Source: an uncultured Polaromonas sp. (GTDB taxonomy: Bacteria; Pseudomonadota; Gammaproteobacteria; Burkholderiales; Burkholderiaceae_C). Taken from it: DNA of 64,000 nucleotides. The stretch covers positions 235,313 to 299,312 of the forward strand of contig CALMEI010000040.1 of NCBI GenBank assembly GCA_937863225.1, read 5' to 3'. Both the position numbers and the translations under genes were made by a program. This document shows, in pieces, positions 1 through 9,362 of the stretch (position 1 is the first letter of the stretch; each line of letters begins with the position of its first letter). Under the pieces are notes generated by a model. The model did no database searches, was not told where the DNA came from, and saw only the letters and a program-made list of their open reading frames with translations.

Positions 1-100
1 CATTCCCGCAGATCCATTTAGCCCCGCCAGACGTTGGGGTGGAACCGACACCCGCATGCTGGCGATTCAGATTGAACAATTGTCAATCACACCAAAGTAA
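1..100 (+). CDS. 3' end of an unidentified coding region (partial)
   Basis: An open frame runs from the window edge (codons from base 2) to a TAA at 98-100 and encodes 32 residues. The tail reads like a folded C-terminus, with a GGTDTR segment followed by an alternating hydrophobic strand (MLAIQIEQLSI). Similar 'GSDxRxLG' ends occur, from memory, on proteins of glycan gene clusters, which would fit the glycosyltransferase next door. The gene converges on the GtrA gene. The start and identity lie outside the window, so no function is assigned. Confidence 0.45.
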   Translation, partial: IPADPFSPARRWGGTDTRMLAIQIEQLSITPK

Positions 101-126
101 TTCCAGCTGTTGATCCAAACAAGCTT

Positions 127-504
127 TCATTGCTTGTACGAAAATCTTTTCAATAAGACATACGCCAACATGGTCGTAACTGGAAGCAAAATGACAGGTG
201 CCCAATAATCACCCGTTACGTCCCGTACCAGCGCTATCAATAAAATATTCCCAAGGTAGATCGTGGTCCAAACCATCACATAGCGAACAAAACTACCCTC
301 ATTTTTGAAAACCAAAGCCCCGTGTGCCTTAAAGCCAACCAAGATACCCACCGCAACTGACAATGCGGATGCGGCTTGATAAGGCAGTTGCAAAAAGCCC
401 AAACCCAAGTAATAAACAGCCAAGCTCAGCAACGTATTCAAACCACCAACCACCAAATAGCGAAAAAATTGCCAAAAATTGATGGCTTTGAGTTTTTCAA
501 ACAT
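127..504 (-). CDS. GtrA family membrane protein
   Basis: A 125-residue protein with four predicted membrane spans, at about residues 14-36, 42-60, 73-93 and 99-117. It has the FFRYLVVGGLNT segment typical of the start of GtrA domains. GtrA proteins are thought to move polyprenyl-phosphate-linked sugars across the inner membrane for modification of O-antigen or other surface glycans. Its start overlaps the end of the upstream GT2 glycosyltransferase gene by 8 bp (497-504), so the two are probably translated together. This pairing of a flippase with a glycosyltransferase is a classic arrangement. The sugar is unknown. Confidence 0.85.
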   Translation of the reverse strand: MFEKLKAINFWQFFRYLVVGGLNTLLSLAVYYLGLGFLQLPYQAASALSVAVGILVGFKAHGALVFKNEGSFVRYVMVWTTIYLGNILLIALVRDVTGDYWAPVILLPVTTMLAYVLLKRFSYKQ

Positions 505-1327
505 GATTTGGCTTTTTCATGCGGTGGTTCAGAATTTGATAGAACAACCATTTGCCTAGCCGAACTTTATATGAATTGAATCTTTGCATCAGCTTTTCAT
601 ATGCGCTTAAAGTGATGCGATGGTTGGCAGCCACGATATTCATCTCATCAATCAATGTGTCGTATTGACGTAAGGTGTTGTTGGTTTGATGAAACCGGAT
701 GGCATATGCTGGATTTTGCAATACGTGAACATGACGCTCGCCACCAATCCCAACAAAAAAATTCACATCTGAAGCTTGGTGCAGCCGTTTATCCAATTTC
801 AGTTGTTGTCCAAGCGCTGTGCGTGATAAAACGGCGATGCCATATAAGTTGCGACAACGCACAATACTGGCTTTAGCTATTTCTCGCGCCAATGTTTTGC
901 CCGCAAAACCAACCTTAGATGCCCCATAACTGTTGATATAGTTTGATCGCTGATCCAGCCAGCGCACAGGTGCATTCACCATGACCAAAGAATCATCTGC
1001 CTCAAGGATAGCGCGTGCTTCTTCAAATGCATCGACACGCACATAGATGTCATCATGACTCAAATACGCAAAATACTTGGTGTCACACAAACCAAGGGCT
1101 TTGTGAAAATTGCCGTGCACCCCCAAGTTCTTCTCATTCAAAATATATTTAAAACGTGGATCAGCCAAGTATGGTTTGCAAATCTCCGCCGTATTGTCAG
1201 TTGAGCAGTTGTCTACAATTAAAAATTTCCAGTTTTGATAGGTCTGCTTTAATACCGATTCAATCGCTTGGGTGATGTAGTTTGCGCCGTTGTAAACGGG
1301 CAAAAATATGGTGATATCTGCTTGCAT
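497..1327 (-). CDS. Glycosyltransferase family 2
   Basis: A 276-residue GT-A fold glycosyltransferase without membrane spans. The N-terminus (residues 5-46) has the family 2 pattern: ITIFLPVYNGANYI, then VDNCSTDNT for nucleotide-sugar binding. The acidic metal-binding motif is HDD at residues 91-93. It should transfer a sugar from an activated nucleotide donor to a lipid or glycan acceptor at the cytoplasmic face of the membrane. It is followed by, and overlaps, the GtrA gene, so it may supply or use the lipid-linked sugar that GtrA flips. Donor and acceptor cannot be told from sequence. Confidence 0.88.
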   Translation of the reverse strand: MQADITIFLPVYNGANYITQAIESVLKQTYQNWKFLIVDNCSTDNTAEICKPYLADPRFKYILNEKNLGVHGNFHKALGLCDTKYFAYLSHDDIYVRVDAFEEARAILEADDSLVMVNAPVRWLDQRSNYINSYGASKVGFAGKTLAREIAKASIVRCRNLYGIAVLSRTALGQQLKLDKRLHQASDVNFFVGIGGERHVHVLQNPAYAIRFHQTNNTLRQYDTLIDEMNIVAANHRITLSAYEKLMQRFNSYKVRLGKWLFYQILNHRMKKPNHV

Positions 1328-1411
1328 AATCTGATTTTATGAATCGCAAGAGAATATCACAGCCCAAGACACCCGTTTTGGGCTAAAGTCTCAATTTTCG
1401 AAAGCGTCAGC

Positions 1412-2116
1412 ATGAACAAGCCCTCAAAACCATTTCTACACCAGCGCGTACTGGTTACCGGCGCGTCCAGCGGTATTGGTTTCGCAGTAGCTCAGGCTTT
1501 GGCGCTTGCAGGCGCTGACATCCATGGTGTAGCGCGCAAGTGGCAGCAAGCACCACCAACTTGGCACACCCATTGCGCGGATCTATCGGTTGAGAGCGAT
1601 GTCAAACGCTTGGCACAAGAGTTACAACAAGAATCCAAACCCCTGAACATTGTCGTGCACAGTGCGGGTGCATTTGCCGCAGGTCCATTGGCTGATTTTG
1701 ACATCAATGAACTCGACAAGCTTTTCGCCATCAACGTGCGTGCACCTTTTTTGTTAACCCAATTGCTGCTGCCGCAACTTGTTCAAACTCATGGCCAAAT
1801 CGTTTTTATCAACTCATCTGCAGGCATCACATCAAAACAAGGATTAAGCGGCTATTCTGCTACCAAGTTTGCCATCAAATCAATAGCAGACGCGTTGCGT
1901 CAAGAAGTTAACGCCGAAGGTGTGCGGGTGATGAGCGTGTACCCAGGTAAAACGGCATCGCCAATGCAAGAACAAGCACACAAACTCTTGGGCCAAGCCT
2001 ACAATCCCAGCAACTTGATGCAAGCTTCAGATGTGGCACAAGCGGTACTGGCTGCCCTGACGCTACCACCTTCGGCTGAGATGACGGATTTGCATATTCG
2101 ACCCATGCAGAAGTAA
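1412..2116 (+). CDS. Short-chain dehydrogenase/reductase (SDR)
   Basis: A 234-residue classical SDR with a Rossmann fold. The cofactor motif GASSGIG is at residues 17-23, the HSAG strand-4 motif at 83-86, the catalytic Ser near 135, and Tyr148 and Lys152 form YSATK. An Arg/Lys pair after strand 2 (ARK, 41-43) hints at NADP(H). Substrate is unknown. It diverges from the GT2-GtrA pair across an 84-bp gap and precedes the DUF4910 gene by 18 bp, so the two are likely co-transcribed. The setting suggests a role in making or editing a surface sugar, which is inference only. Confidence 0.85.
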   Translation: MNKPSKPFLHQRVLVTGASSGIGFAVAQALALAGADIHGVARKWQQAPPTWHTHCADLSVESDVKRLAQELQQESKPLNIVVHSAGAFAAGPLADFDINELDKLFAINVRAPFLLTQLLLPQLVQTHGQIVFINSSAGITSKQGLSGYSATKFAIKSIADALRQEVNAEGVRVMSVYPGKTASPMQEQAHKLLGQAYNPSNLMQASDVAQAVLAALTLPPSAEMTDLHIRPMQK

Positions 2117-2134
2117 AAAAAAAATCCCCTCCCC

Positions 2135-3457
2135 ATGATTAATATTTATTCCCCTGCTACTGACTTCAAACCCATCGGTGATCAGATGTACGCACTGGTG
2201 AAGAGCTTGTTCCCAATTTGTCGCAGTATCACCGGAGATGGCGTGCGTGAGACCTTGGCGCATGTTCAAAAGCTTCTGCCTATCACAGTGCATGAAGTCG
2301 CCTCTGGCACACCCGTGTTTGACTGGACGGTACCCAAAGAATGGAATATCAAAGACGCATATGTCGCTAACAGCCAAGGCGAACGCGTCATTGATTTCAA
2401 AAAGTCCAATTTGCATGTGCTGAACTACAGCACAGCCGTCAACCAAAAGATGACTTTGGCTGAATTACGCCCTTATTTGACGACGCTGCCCGAGCATCCC
2501 GATTGGATACCTTACCGCACCACTTACTATCAAGAAAAATGGGGGTTTTGCCTGAGTCAAAACCAGCTCGATAATTTGCCTGAAGATGACTACCACGTGG
2601 TGATTGATTCGACTCTGTCACAAGGCTCACTGAGCTATGGTGAATACGTCATTCCAGGTGATTCGTCCGATGAGGTTTTAATTTCATGCCACACCTGCCA
2701 CCCTTCTCTGTGCAATGACAATTTATCTGGCATTGCATTGGCGACATTTCTAGCCCGTCAAATCGATCAGGTTAAGGCACAAGGCGGCAAGCTGCAGTAC
2801 ACCTACCGCTTTTTATTCATTCCTGGCACCATAGGTTCTATCACTTGGTTGGCTCGCAACCCAGAAAATGCCAAACGCATCCAACATGGTTTGGTGGTGG
2901 TTTGTGTGGGTGATGCGGGGAAATTCAGCTACAAAACAAGCCGGCAAGGTGATGCATTGATTGACTCTGCTGCCAAGCATGTACTCACATCTGAAAAAGA
3001 TGGATTCAATCTGATTGACTTTTTCCCCTACGGTTACGACGAGCGTCAATATTGCTCACCAGGATTTAACCTTGCCGTCGGCAGTTTGTCGCGCTCCACG
3101 CATGGCAAATTTCCGCAATACCACAGCTCTGGAGACAATTTGTCGTTTGTGACTGGTGCGCAAATAGCCGAATCACTTGAGGTCTACCTCAAAGTCATTG
3201 ATGTATTAGAAAACAACCATACTTACATCAACCAAAATCCACACTGCGAGCCGCAGCTGGGTAAACGAGGTTTGTATGGCAGTGTGGGCGCTACGGTACA
3301 CCGCCCCACGTTTGAAATGGCACTGCTGTGGACTTTGAATTTGACCGACGGCAAGCACAGCCTGCTGGACATCGCCAAACGCGCCAAAATGCCTTTTGAA
3401 ACCATCAAACAAGCTGCGCAGGCCTTGCAAGACAGCGGCTTGCTAAAACAAGCCTGA
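2135..3457 (+). CDS. DUF4910 aminopeptidase-like protein
   Basis: A 440-residue protein matching the DUF4910/DUF2172 architecture often annotated as 'polysaccharide biosynthesis protein with aminopeptidase-like domain'. The central domain carries a zinc-peptidase-like signature, HTCHP (186-190) followed by NDNLSG (194-199), as in M28-type enzymes. The last 45 residues look like a winged-helix domain (SLLDIAKRAKMPFETIKQAA). These proteins recur in O-antigen and flagellin-glycan clusters, but their substrate is not established. No strong Shine-Dalgarno is seen; a run of ten A residues lies just before the start. The start fits the SRSITGDGVRETL region seen near the family N-terminus. Confidence 0.82.
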   Translation: MINIYSPATDFKPIGDQMYALVKSLFPICRSITGDGVRETLAHVQKLLPITVHEVASGTPVFDWTVPKEWNIKDAYVANSQGERVIDFKKSNLHVLNYSTAVNQKMTLAELRPYLTTLPEHPDWIPYRTTYYQEKWGFCLSQNQLDNLPEDDYHVVIDSTLSQGSLSYGEYVIPGDSSDEVLISCHTCHPSLCNDNLSGIALATFLARQIDQVKAQGGKLQYTYRFLFIPGTIGSITWLARNPENAKRIQHGLVVVCVGDAGKFSYKTSRQGDALIDSAAKHVLTSEKDGFNLIDFFPYGYDERQYCSPGFNLAVGSLSRSTHGKFPQYHSSGDNLSFVTGAQIAESLEVYLKVIDVLENNHTYINQNPHCEPQLGKRGLYGSVGATVHRPTFEMALLWTLNLTDGKHSLLDIAKRAKMPFETIKQAAQALQDSGLLKQA

Positions 3458-3482
3458 TTAACAGGCTTGATACTGGGGTGGC

Positions 3483-4022
3483 TCAATGCGGATTTTGTGC
3501 CGGGTCTGGCATGGAGCCCTTGGATATGACATACATATTGCTGTCAAATACCACCGTGAAAATTTGGGTATCGGAGGTGCTGACACCTTCTAAGTAGCGC
3601 CAATCGTAATGCCAGGTTTTTTTCAGCTCATAGGGCGTTATTTTCATCGGTTTACCCAGCATTTTGCGCACCGTTTCCATCGGCATACCGACCTCAATTT
3701 TGGCGAAATTGGCAGAGGTGAGCACTTGTTTGAGCGAACTCATTTTGCCATCTGTACCAATGGTGATCATGTAATTTTTAGCGCCTGCGGGTTGGCGGTT
3801 GTATTCAAAAATACGCGCGCCATCGGCACCATCCCAAATCTTTTCAGGATCACCAAATTTAATGCGAACATCACCTTCTGTTGCGACACCTTCCTCTAAC
3901 TCGGCAATGCGTTGGTTGTCGCAAGCTGAAAGGCCGAATGTGGCAATGGCGACGGCTAAAACCAAGCAAAATTTGCTAAAAAGTGCTTTTATGGCTGTTG
4001 CTTGGGTTTTCACTGGTGACAC
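3483..4022 (-). CDS. SmpA/OmlA (BamE)-like lipoprotein
   Basis: A 179-residue lipoprotein. A positively charged, hydrophobic signal ends in the lipobox LSAC with the lipidated Cys at 34. Two BamE-like repeats follow: the first around GDVRIKFGDPEKIW, the second around IEVGMPMETVRKMLGKP, with a WHYDWRY strand. BamE-type proteins assist beta-barrel assembly in the outer membrane, but this duplicated form is more distant and may be a lineage-specific relative rather than BamE itself. It ends 26 bp from the convergent DUF4910 gene. Confidence 0.7.
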   Translation of the reverse strand: MSPVKTQATAIKALFSKFCLVLAVAIATFGLSACDNQRIAELEEGVATEGDVRIKFGDPEKIWDGADGARIFEYNRQPAGAKNYMITIGTDGKMSSLKQVLTSANFAKIEVGMPMETVRKMLGKPMKITPYELKKTWHYDWRYLEGVSTSDTQIFTVVFDSNMYVISKGSMPDPAQNPH

Positions 4023-4128
4023 CTCGTAAAATGGTCGCAGGGTTATGTGGTCGTCGGATTAAAACCACCGCATCATGAACCTAGAACTTTGCATATTTGA
4101 ATGATTCCGATTATCTAAGAAGACTTTT

Positions 4129-4332
4129 ATGAACATATTTCGCCGACCCCACTATGAATCTGACGCTACGCAATTCATTGAAAAACTCAAACATGACAAA
4201 CCTCAGCTCGAATCTGAGCAACGCCAAGGACGCTCTTTGTTGTGGGAACCACATTTTGACCGCGACTTGCAAGCCGAATTTGCAGCAGCAAAGGTGAAGC
4301 AAGGGCCTTACGTTTACCAAACCAAGCACTGA
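4129..4332 (+). CDS. DUF3460 family small protein
   Basis: A 67-residue soluble protein, rich in charged residues, with the DUF3460 pattern: an N-terminal RRPHYESDATQFI, a helical middle, and GRSLLWE followed by a conserved Gln-Gly-Pro-Tyr-Val-Tyr tail. The family is small and betaproteobacterial and has no known function. It commonly sits just upstream of scpA, as here (41 bp gap), which suggests co-transcription rather than a shared mechanism. Confidence 0.8.
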   Translation: MNIFRRPHYESDATQFIEKLKHDKPQLESEQRQGRSLLWEPHFDRDLQAEFAAAKVKQGPYVYQTKH

Positions 4333-4373
4333 GGCGTGACTGACCGTTCACAGTAGCCCAACGCATCCCCAGT

Positions 4374-5240
4374 ATGAGTTCTTCAGAAGTTTTCAGCGAC
4401 GCACCCGATACATTGCCGCCCCTGCCTACCGACCAAATGGCCATGCCATTGGTGGTGGACCAAGTGGCATTGGCTCGTTTGTATGGCGAACCGCTGTTTA
4501 ACTTGCCCAAAGACTTGTACATACCGCCAGATGCCCTTGAAGTATTTTTAGAGGCTTTCGAAGGCCCTTTGGACTTGTTGTTGTATTTAATCCGCAAACA
4601 AAACTTCAACATTTTAGATATACCGATGGCGCCACTGACGCGCCAATACTTGAGCTACGTTGACGAAATTAAACGCAGCAATTTAGAACTGGCGGCAGAA
4701 TATTTGCTGATGGCCGCCATGCTGATTGAAATCAAATCACGCATGTTATTGCCGCCTAAGCGTACGGTTGATGGCGCTGAACCCGAAGACCCGCGTGCTG
4801 AATTGGTCCGCCGTTTGATGGAATACGAGCAAATGAAATTGGCCGCCATCAAAATCAACAACTTGCCACACATGGGACGCGATGTCTTGCGGGCGCAAAT
4901 TTACATCGAACAATCACTCAAACCCCGCTTCCCCGATGTGCATTTGGTCGATTTGCAATCCGCTTGGCAGGATATTTTGAAACGTGCCAAACTGGTGCAA
5001 CACCACCACATCAGCAAAGAAGAGTTGTCGGTGCGCGAATACATGAGCATTGTTTTGCGCCACTTGCAGGGTAAAAAATTTGTTGAATTTGAAAAACTGT
5101 TTGACCCCAGCAAAGGCGTACCGGTTTTGATTGTGACCTTTATCGCCATGCTGGAACTGGCCAAAGAAACCCTGATCGACATCACCCAAGCTGAAGCATT
5201 TGCACCGATTTATGTGCGCTTGGCCTACACACCCACTTGA
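4374..5240 (+). CDS. scpA: Segregation and condensation protein A
   Basis: A 288-residue kleisin. The N-terminal domain contains the family hallmark FEGPLDLLLYLIRKQNFNILDIPMAPLT around residues 62-90, preceded by a 50-residue acidic, proline-rich leader. The C-terminal winged-helix region (VLIVTFIAMLELAKETLIDI) binds the other SMC head. ScpA bridges the two heads of SMC and, with ScpB, compacts and segregates the chromosome. ScpB and SMC are not in the window. The leader is longer than in Bacillus ScpA but usual for Burkholderiales. Confidence 0.92.
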   Translation: MSSSEVFSDAPDTLPPLPTDQMAMPLVVDQVALARLYGEPLFNLPKDLYIPPDALEVFLEAFEGPLDLLLYLIRKQNFNILDIPMAPLTRQYLSYVDEIKRSNLELAAEYLLMAAMLIEIKSRMLLPPKRTVDGAEPEDPRAELVRRLMEYEQMKLAAIKINNLPHMGRDVLRAQIYIEQSLKPRFPDVHLVDLQSAWQDILKRAKLVQHHHISKEELSVREYMSIVLRHLQGKKFVEFEKLFDPSKGVPVLIVTFIAMLELAKETLIDITQAEAFAPIYVRLAYTPT

Positions 5241-5261
5241 GCCAGGCTCTAAGGAGTTGCA

Positions 5262-5648
5262 ATGACATTGAACTCATCTCAATTTTTCAGCCGCCATCTT
5301 ATCTCTGCCATGGTTGCCCTTGCCATCAGCATGGTTCTGTCGACGACAGTCAGTGCCATGAGTTTGCGAGAACTGCGTCAATTGGAGCGATCCAATGCCA
5401 AGCAAGGTCAATGGTATGTGCAATACTATTTAATTGGCGTTTTAGAAGGCTTGCAAGAAGCCAATGCGGCAACCGTGCGCAAAGGTGGCGCAGCCATGTT
5501 TTGCCAAAATAACATCAGCTTAGACACCACCCAAGCCAAAGCCATGTTCGACGCCGAACGCAAATTGAATGCAGATTTGTATGAAGCCGACATGCCAGTT
5601 CAACTCGTGATGCTCAATGCCTTGGCTTCACTACACCCCTGCAAATAG
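5262..5648 (+). CDS. Small secreted protein, Rap1a/Tai-like
   Basis: A 128-residue protein with a signal peptide (hydrophobic core about residues 14-30, ending VSAM). The mature part has YYLIGVLEGLQEANAAT, then a lone FC (about residue 82) and a C-terminal HPC. The Y-x-x-G-V-x-E-G and spaced Cys pattern resembles the Rap1a/Tai family, some members of which are periplasmic immunity proteins against type VI amidase effectors. No effector gene is nearby, so that role is not supported here. AAGGAG at 5251-5256 fixes the start. It sits directly behind scpA and may be co-transcribed. Confidence 0.6.
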   Translation: MTLNSSQFFSRHLISAMVALAISMVLSTTVSAMSLRELRQLERSNAKQGQWYVQYYLIGVLEGLQEANAATVRKGGAAMFCQNNISLDTTQAKAMFDAERKLNADLYEADMPVQLVMLNALASLHPCK

Positions 5649-5654
5649 TGTCTT

Positions 5655-5706
5655 ATGCTATATATTTAATAGCACTACAGGCAATAAATACGCAGGATAC
5701 AGGCCA
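5655..5706 (-). repeat. Double-hairpin dispersed repeat, copy 1
   Basis: Minus-orientation copy of the roughly 50-bp element. On the minus strand it shows CTGTA, then GCGTATTTATTGCC, then the hairpin TGCTAT-n7-ATAGCA. It fills most of the gap between the small secreted protein and hisC, so it will be transcribed into the hisC leader. Confidence 0.85.
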
Positions 5707-5728
5707 AAAAACCATATAAAATATTGAA

Positions 5729-6829
5729 ATGACAGAACACCTAGCGCAATTGATCCAAACCCGCATTCGCCAAGACATCGTTTCCATGCATGCTTACGCG
5801 ATTCAAGATTCCAAAGGCATGATCAAACTCGATGCGATGGAAAATCCACATCGCTTGCCTGCCGATTTGCAACACAAACTCGGCGAGCGTTTGGGCCAAC
5901 TGGCGTTGAACCGCTACCCTGATGGGCGTGTGAACGATTTGAGATCTGCATTGGCCAACTATGCCGGCATGCCTGCAGGCTACGACATCATGTTGGGCAA
6001 TGGGTCGGATGAACTGATATCGCTGCTGGCTTTGGCTTGTGATGTACCAGGCGCCACCATTCTTGCTCCGCTACCCGGATTTGTGATGTACGCCATGAGT
6101 GCGCAATTACAAGGCTTAAAGTTTGTCGGCGTCGATTTAACCGCGGATTTTGAGTTAGACCTGCCCGCGATGTTAAGTGGCATTGCGCTGCATAAGCCAG
6201 CCATCACCTACTTGGCTTACCCGAATAACCCCAGTGCCAATTTGTGGGATGAGGGTGCGATGGCACAAATTATCGCGGCGGCGGGTGCCATCGGTGGGTT
6301 GGTGGTGCTGGATGAGGCGTATCAACCTTTTTCCAGCAAAACCTATTTGGACTCCATTCGCGCCCAGCCTGAATCGCACCAACACGTTTTGTTGATGCGC
6401 ACTTTAAGCAAGTTTGGTTTGGCCGGCGTGCGCATGGGTTATATGTTGGGACCCAAGGCTTTGATTGCAGAAATCGACAAAGTGCGCCCACCCTACAACA
6501 TCAGCGTGCTGAATTATGAATGTGCACTCTTTGCACTGGAACATACCGACGTGTTTGCAGCGCAAGCCAAAGAATTGGTTGCACAGCGTGCACTGCTTTT
6601 TGCAGCGTTTGCCAAGATGCCACAAGTCAAAGCCTTTAAAAGCGAGGCCAACATGATATTGCTGCGTGTGCCCGATGCACAAAAAACATTTGAAGGACTC
6701 AAAACGCAGGGTGTGCTGGTGAAAAACATTTCCAAAATGCACCCCTTGCTACACAACTGCGTGCGCTTAACGGTGGGCACCACCGAAGAAAACGCAAGCA
6801 TGTTGGAAGCGCTGAAACACAGTTTGTAA
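5729..6829 (+). CDS. hisC: Histidinol-phosphate aminotransferase
   Basis: A 366-residue fold-type I PLP enzyme that converts imidazole-acetol phosphate and glutamate to histidinol phosphate. Visible features are NGSDELI (91-97), PNNP (165-168), DEAY (195-198, the PLP pyridine Asp) and the Schiff-base lysine K228 in RTLSKFGLAG. It opens the his run in this window, although hisG and hisD, which usually precede it in relatives, are absent. Only a repeat-bearing 80-bp gap separates it from an unrelated gene. The next gene begins 12 bp after its stop. Confidence 0.94.
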   Translation: MTEHLAQLIQTRIRQDIVSMHAYAIQDSKGMIKLDAMENPHRLPADLQHKLGERLGQLALNRYPDGRVNDLRSALANYAGMPAGYDIMLGNGSDELISLLALACDVPGATILAPLPGFVMYAMSAQLQGLKFVGVDLTADFELDLPAMLSGIALHKPAITYLAYPNNPSANLWDEGAMAQIIAAAGAIGGLVVLDEAYQPFSSKTYLDSIRAQPESHQHVLLMRTLSKFGLAGVRMGYMLGPKALIAEIDKVRPPYNISVLNYECALFALEHTDVFAAQAKELVAQRALLFAAFAKMPQVKAFKSEANMILLRVPDAQKTFEGLKTQGVLVKNISKMHPLLHNCVRLTVGTTEENASMLEALKHSL

Positions 6830-6840
6830 TTTCAGCCTGA

Positions 6841-7857
6841 ATGTCTGACACGAGCGAAGCTTCCAATCACGCACACGAGCAACTAGCCACGCCTGCTTTC
6901 CGTGCCTTGCGCATCACTGCACCGAATTTAGATGCTGAACACGCGTTGTACAACGCACTCTTGGATGAGTTGGATGCTGCCACACACGCGTTGGAATCGT
7001 TGAAGATTTTGCAAGAAACGCATGGCACACAGCGCGCTAGAAAATTGCGCCCGCTTGAACAACAGGCGCGACAGCTGTATGCCCAAATTGTTGAACAGTT
7101 GGAACAGCGCTTGCTCAATCCCATTGGCTTGTCTAAAAAGCATTTGACCGATATTGAAACCGTAGTCCACACCTTTTCCAAAGTTCTGCGTTCACCCAAC
7201 AATCCAACGCCAACACCAACGACATTGACGCAACAGGTTGAAACCGCAGGGGCAGAAGAAGCAGAACAACAGAACTTTGATAAAACGGCAGAGCGTGAAG
7301 CCGCCAAACAAGCGCATCAGGCCAAGCGACTACAAAGCAAAAGCAAAGCCAAAACCGAGGCTAAACCTGCACCTGACCTGATGCGCACAATGTACCGCAA
7401 ACTGGCAAGCGCTTTGCACCCTGATCGCGCCAGTGACGAGGCAGAGCGTGTTCGCAAAACTGCTTTGATGGGACAGGTCAATGCGGCCCATGATGCCAAA
7501 GATTTACTGTCACTCTTGCATTTGCAATTACAGACACAATTGCAAGCACAACCCTCAGAAACGCCAGCCAAGACAACCCATTTTGGCGACATGCATAAAA
7601 ACCAACTCAAGCAATTGAATCAGCAAATGCAAGCTCAGATCAAAGCTTTGCAACATGAATGGCAAGTCACCCAAACTCACATGCAAACTGAATGGGATTT
7701 GCCTTACGGCAAAATATCAGACAAAACCTTGCAAATGGCGCTGAGAAAAGAAGTGCAAGAATTAACAAGCCACATTGCACACCTGCAAAGCGATGTTTTG
7801 TGGCTGGCGGATGATGCTTTTTTAAAAAATTGGCTCACCCAATGGGGTACAGAGTAA
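6841..7857 (+). CDS. J-domain-containing protein inside the his cluster
   Basis: A 338-residue soluble protein that is not a histidine enzyme. A helical N-terminal part (30-115) is followed by a Pro/Thr and Glu/Lys-rich linker (116-178). A compact J-domain-like segment follows with the diagnostic HPD at 193-195 in [11 protein letters not shown]. The last 100 residues are Gln-rich and predicted coiled coil. The HPD tripeptide normally stimulates DnaK ATPase activity, so a DnaK co-chaperone role is plausible but unproven. There are 12 bp after hisC and 29 bp before hisB, so it is almost certainly in the operon. Confidence 0.7.
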   Translation: MSDTSEASNHAHEQLATPAFRALRITAPNLDAEHALYNALLDELDAATHALESLKILQETHGTQRARKLRPLEQQARQLYAQIVEQLEQRLLNPIGLSKKHLTDIETVVHTFSKVLRSPNNPTPTPTTLTQQVETAGAEEAEQQNFDKTAEREAAKQAHQAKRLQSKSKAKTEAKPAPDLMRTMYRKLASALHPDRASDEAERVRKTALMGQVNAAHDAKDLLSLLHLQLQTQLQAQPSETPAKTTHFGDMHKNQLKQLNQQMQAQIKALQHEWQVTQTHMQTEWDLPYGKISDKTLQMALRKEVQELTSHIAHLQSDVLWLADDAFLKNWLTQWGTE

Positions 7858-7885
7858 GGCAGTTTGTTCGATTAAAATCAAGCTT

Positions 7886-8482
7886 ATGAACACAAACCGC
7901 ACGGCCGAAATCACCCGTAACACCAACGAGACGCAAATCACCGTCCACGTCAATTTGGACGGTACTGGGGTTGCGAAGCTGAATACAGGCATTGGTTTTT
8001 TTGACCATATGTTGGATCAAATTGCACGCCACGGTTTGATTGATTTGCAAATTCAAGCCGTCGGTGATTTGCACATTGATGGCCACCACACGGTTGAAGA
8101 TGTGGGCATTGCTTTAGGGCAAGCCGTGCACAAAGCGGTGGGCGACAAAAAAGGGATTCGCCGCTATGGCCATGCCTACGTACCGCTGGACGAGGCTTTG
8201 AGCCGCGTGGTGGTGGATTTTTCAGGTCGCCCTGGCTTGGAAATGCACGTGCCTTTTAAAAGCGGCATGATTGGCGCATTTGACAGCCAACTGGCTTTTG
8301 AATTTTTCCAAGGTTTTGTGAACCACGCTTTTGTGACCTTGCACATTGACAACTTGCGCGGCGAAAACGCCCACCACCAGGCTGAAACTGTGTTCAAAGC
8401 CTTCGCTCGTGCACTGCGCATGGCCTTGGAACTAGACCCGCGCAGTGCTGGCGTAATCCCTTCAACCAAGGGCACTTTATAA
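7886..8482 (+). CDS. hisB: Imidazoleglycerol-phosphate dehydratase
   Basis: A 198-residue monofunctional IGPD (no histidinol phosphatase domain). It dehydrates imidazole glycerol phosphate to imidazole-acetol phosphate. The two metal-binding clusters are visible: [14 protein letters not shown] with [14 protein letters not shown] in the first half and [18 protein letters not shown] in the second. The product is the substrate of HisC, encoded upstream. A copy of the dispersed repeat lies between it and hisH. Confidence 0.96.
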   Translation: MNTNRTAEITRNTNETQITVHVNLDGTGVAKLNTGIGFFDHMLDQIARHGLIDLQIQAVGDLHIDGHHTVEDVGIALGQAVHKAVGDKKGIRRYGHAYVPLDEALSRVVVDFSGRPGLEMHVPFKSGMIGAFDSQLAFEFFQGFVNHAFVTLHIDNLRGENAHHQAETVFKAFARALRMALELDPRSAGVIPSTKGTL

Positions 8483-8490
8483 GCAAAATA

Positions 8491-8540
8491 TGGTTGTATG
8501 CGGCGTATTTATTGCCTACACTGCTATTAAATGTATAGCA
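8491..8540 (+). repeat. Double-hairpin dispersed repeat, copy 2
   Basis: Full-length plus-orientation copy: GCGGCGTATTTATTGCCTAC followed by the TGCTAT-n7-ATAGCA hairpin. It occupies the hisB-hisH gap and must be present in the operon transcript, where it could affect processing or stability. Confidence 0.9.
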
Positions 8541-8556
8541 AAAATACCTTTCTTTC

Positions 8557-9231
8557 ATGACTAACAAAACAGTCGCTGTGGTTGATTACGGCATGGGCAA
8601 TTTGCGTTCGGTGACGCAAGCGGTGCATGCGGTTGCCAGTGGTGCGGGTGTGGATGTGGTGTGGGCCAAAACCCCCCAAGAGGTGATGGCTGCTGAACGC
8701 GTGGTGCTGCCTGGTCAAGGCGGTATGCGCGACTGTATGCGTGAATTGCATGACTCTGGCATGTACAGCGCGGTCATGCACGCCGCCAAGCACAAGCCAT
8801 TGATGGGTGTTTGTGTGGGTATGCAAATGCTGTTAGACCATAGCGCAGAACTGGATACGCCCTGCTTAGGGTTGATACATGGTGAAGTGGTCAAATTTGA
8901 CATGGCAGGCCAAACTGCCCCTGATGGCAGCCGCTACAAAGTACCGCAAATGGGTTGGAACCAAGTGGCTATCACTGACCATGCGGCTCAGTACCCACAC
9001 CAACGTCACCCCGTGTGGGGCGATGTTCCTAACAACAGCTATTTCTACTTCGTCCATAGCTATTACGCGCGACCGTCAGAAATTCGCCACAGTGTGGGTG
9101 AAACTGAGTATGGAAAACGCTTTACATCGGCCATTGCGCGAGATAATATTTTTGCAACCCAATTTCACCCTGAAAAAAGCGCAACACAAGGATTGGCCCT
9201 TTACCGAAATTTTCTACATTGGAACCCCTGA
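8557..9231 (+). CDS. hisH: Imidazole glycerol phosphate synthase, glutaminase subunit
   Basis: A 224-residue class I glutamine amidotransferase. The catalytic triad is Cys86 (GVCVGMQML), His204 and Glu206 (FHPEKS). It releases ammonia from glutamine and channels it to HisF, encoded two genes on. The N-terminus [14 protein letters not shown] is diagnostic for HisH. Confidence 0.96.
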   Translation: MTNKTVAVVDYGMGNLRSVTQAVHAVASGAGVDVVWAKTPQEVMAAERVVLPGQGGMRDCMRELHDSGMYSAVMHAAKHKPLMGVCVGMQMLLDHSAELDTPCLGLIHGEVVKFDMAGQTAPDGSRYKVPQMGWNQVAITDHAAQYPHQRHPVWGDVPNNSYFYFVHSYYARPSEIRHSVGETEYGKRFTSAIARDNIFATQFHPEKSATQGLALYRNFLHWNP

Positions 9232-9362
9232 GTTCATACACAAGGTAGCGTTGTCGCATTCACAGCATTCATCACTTTGCTCACATCATTTTGATTTCCT
9301 GAAATTTTCTTTTCTGTTTTCTTTTCTCATCAACCTCCAACTCATCATCATTTTTTTGCATC

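Noticed and set aside
5262..5648. Type VI secretion immunity gene
   Set aside because: The resemblance to Rap1a/Tai is limited to a few residues, and there is no effector or secretion gene nearby.
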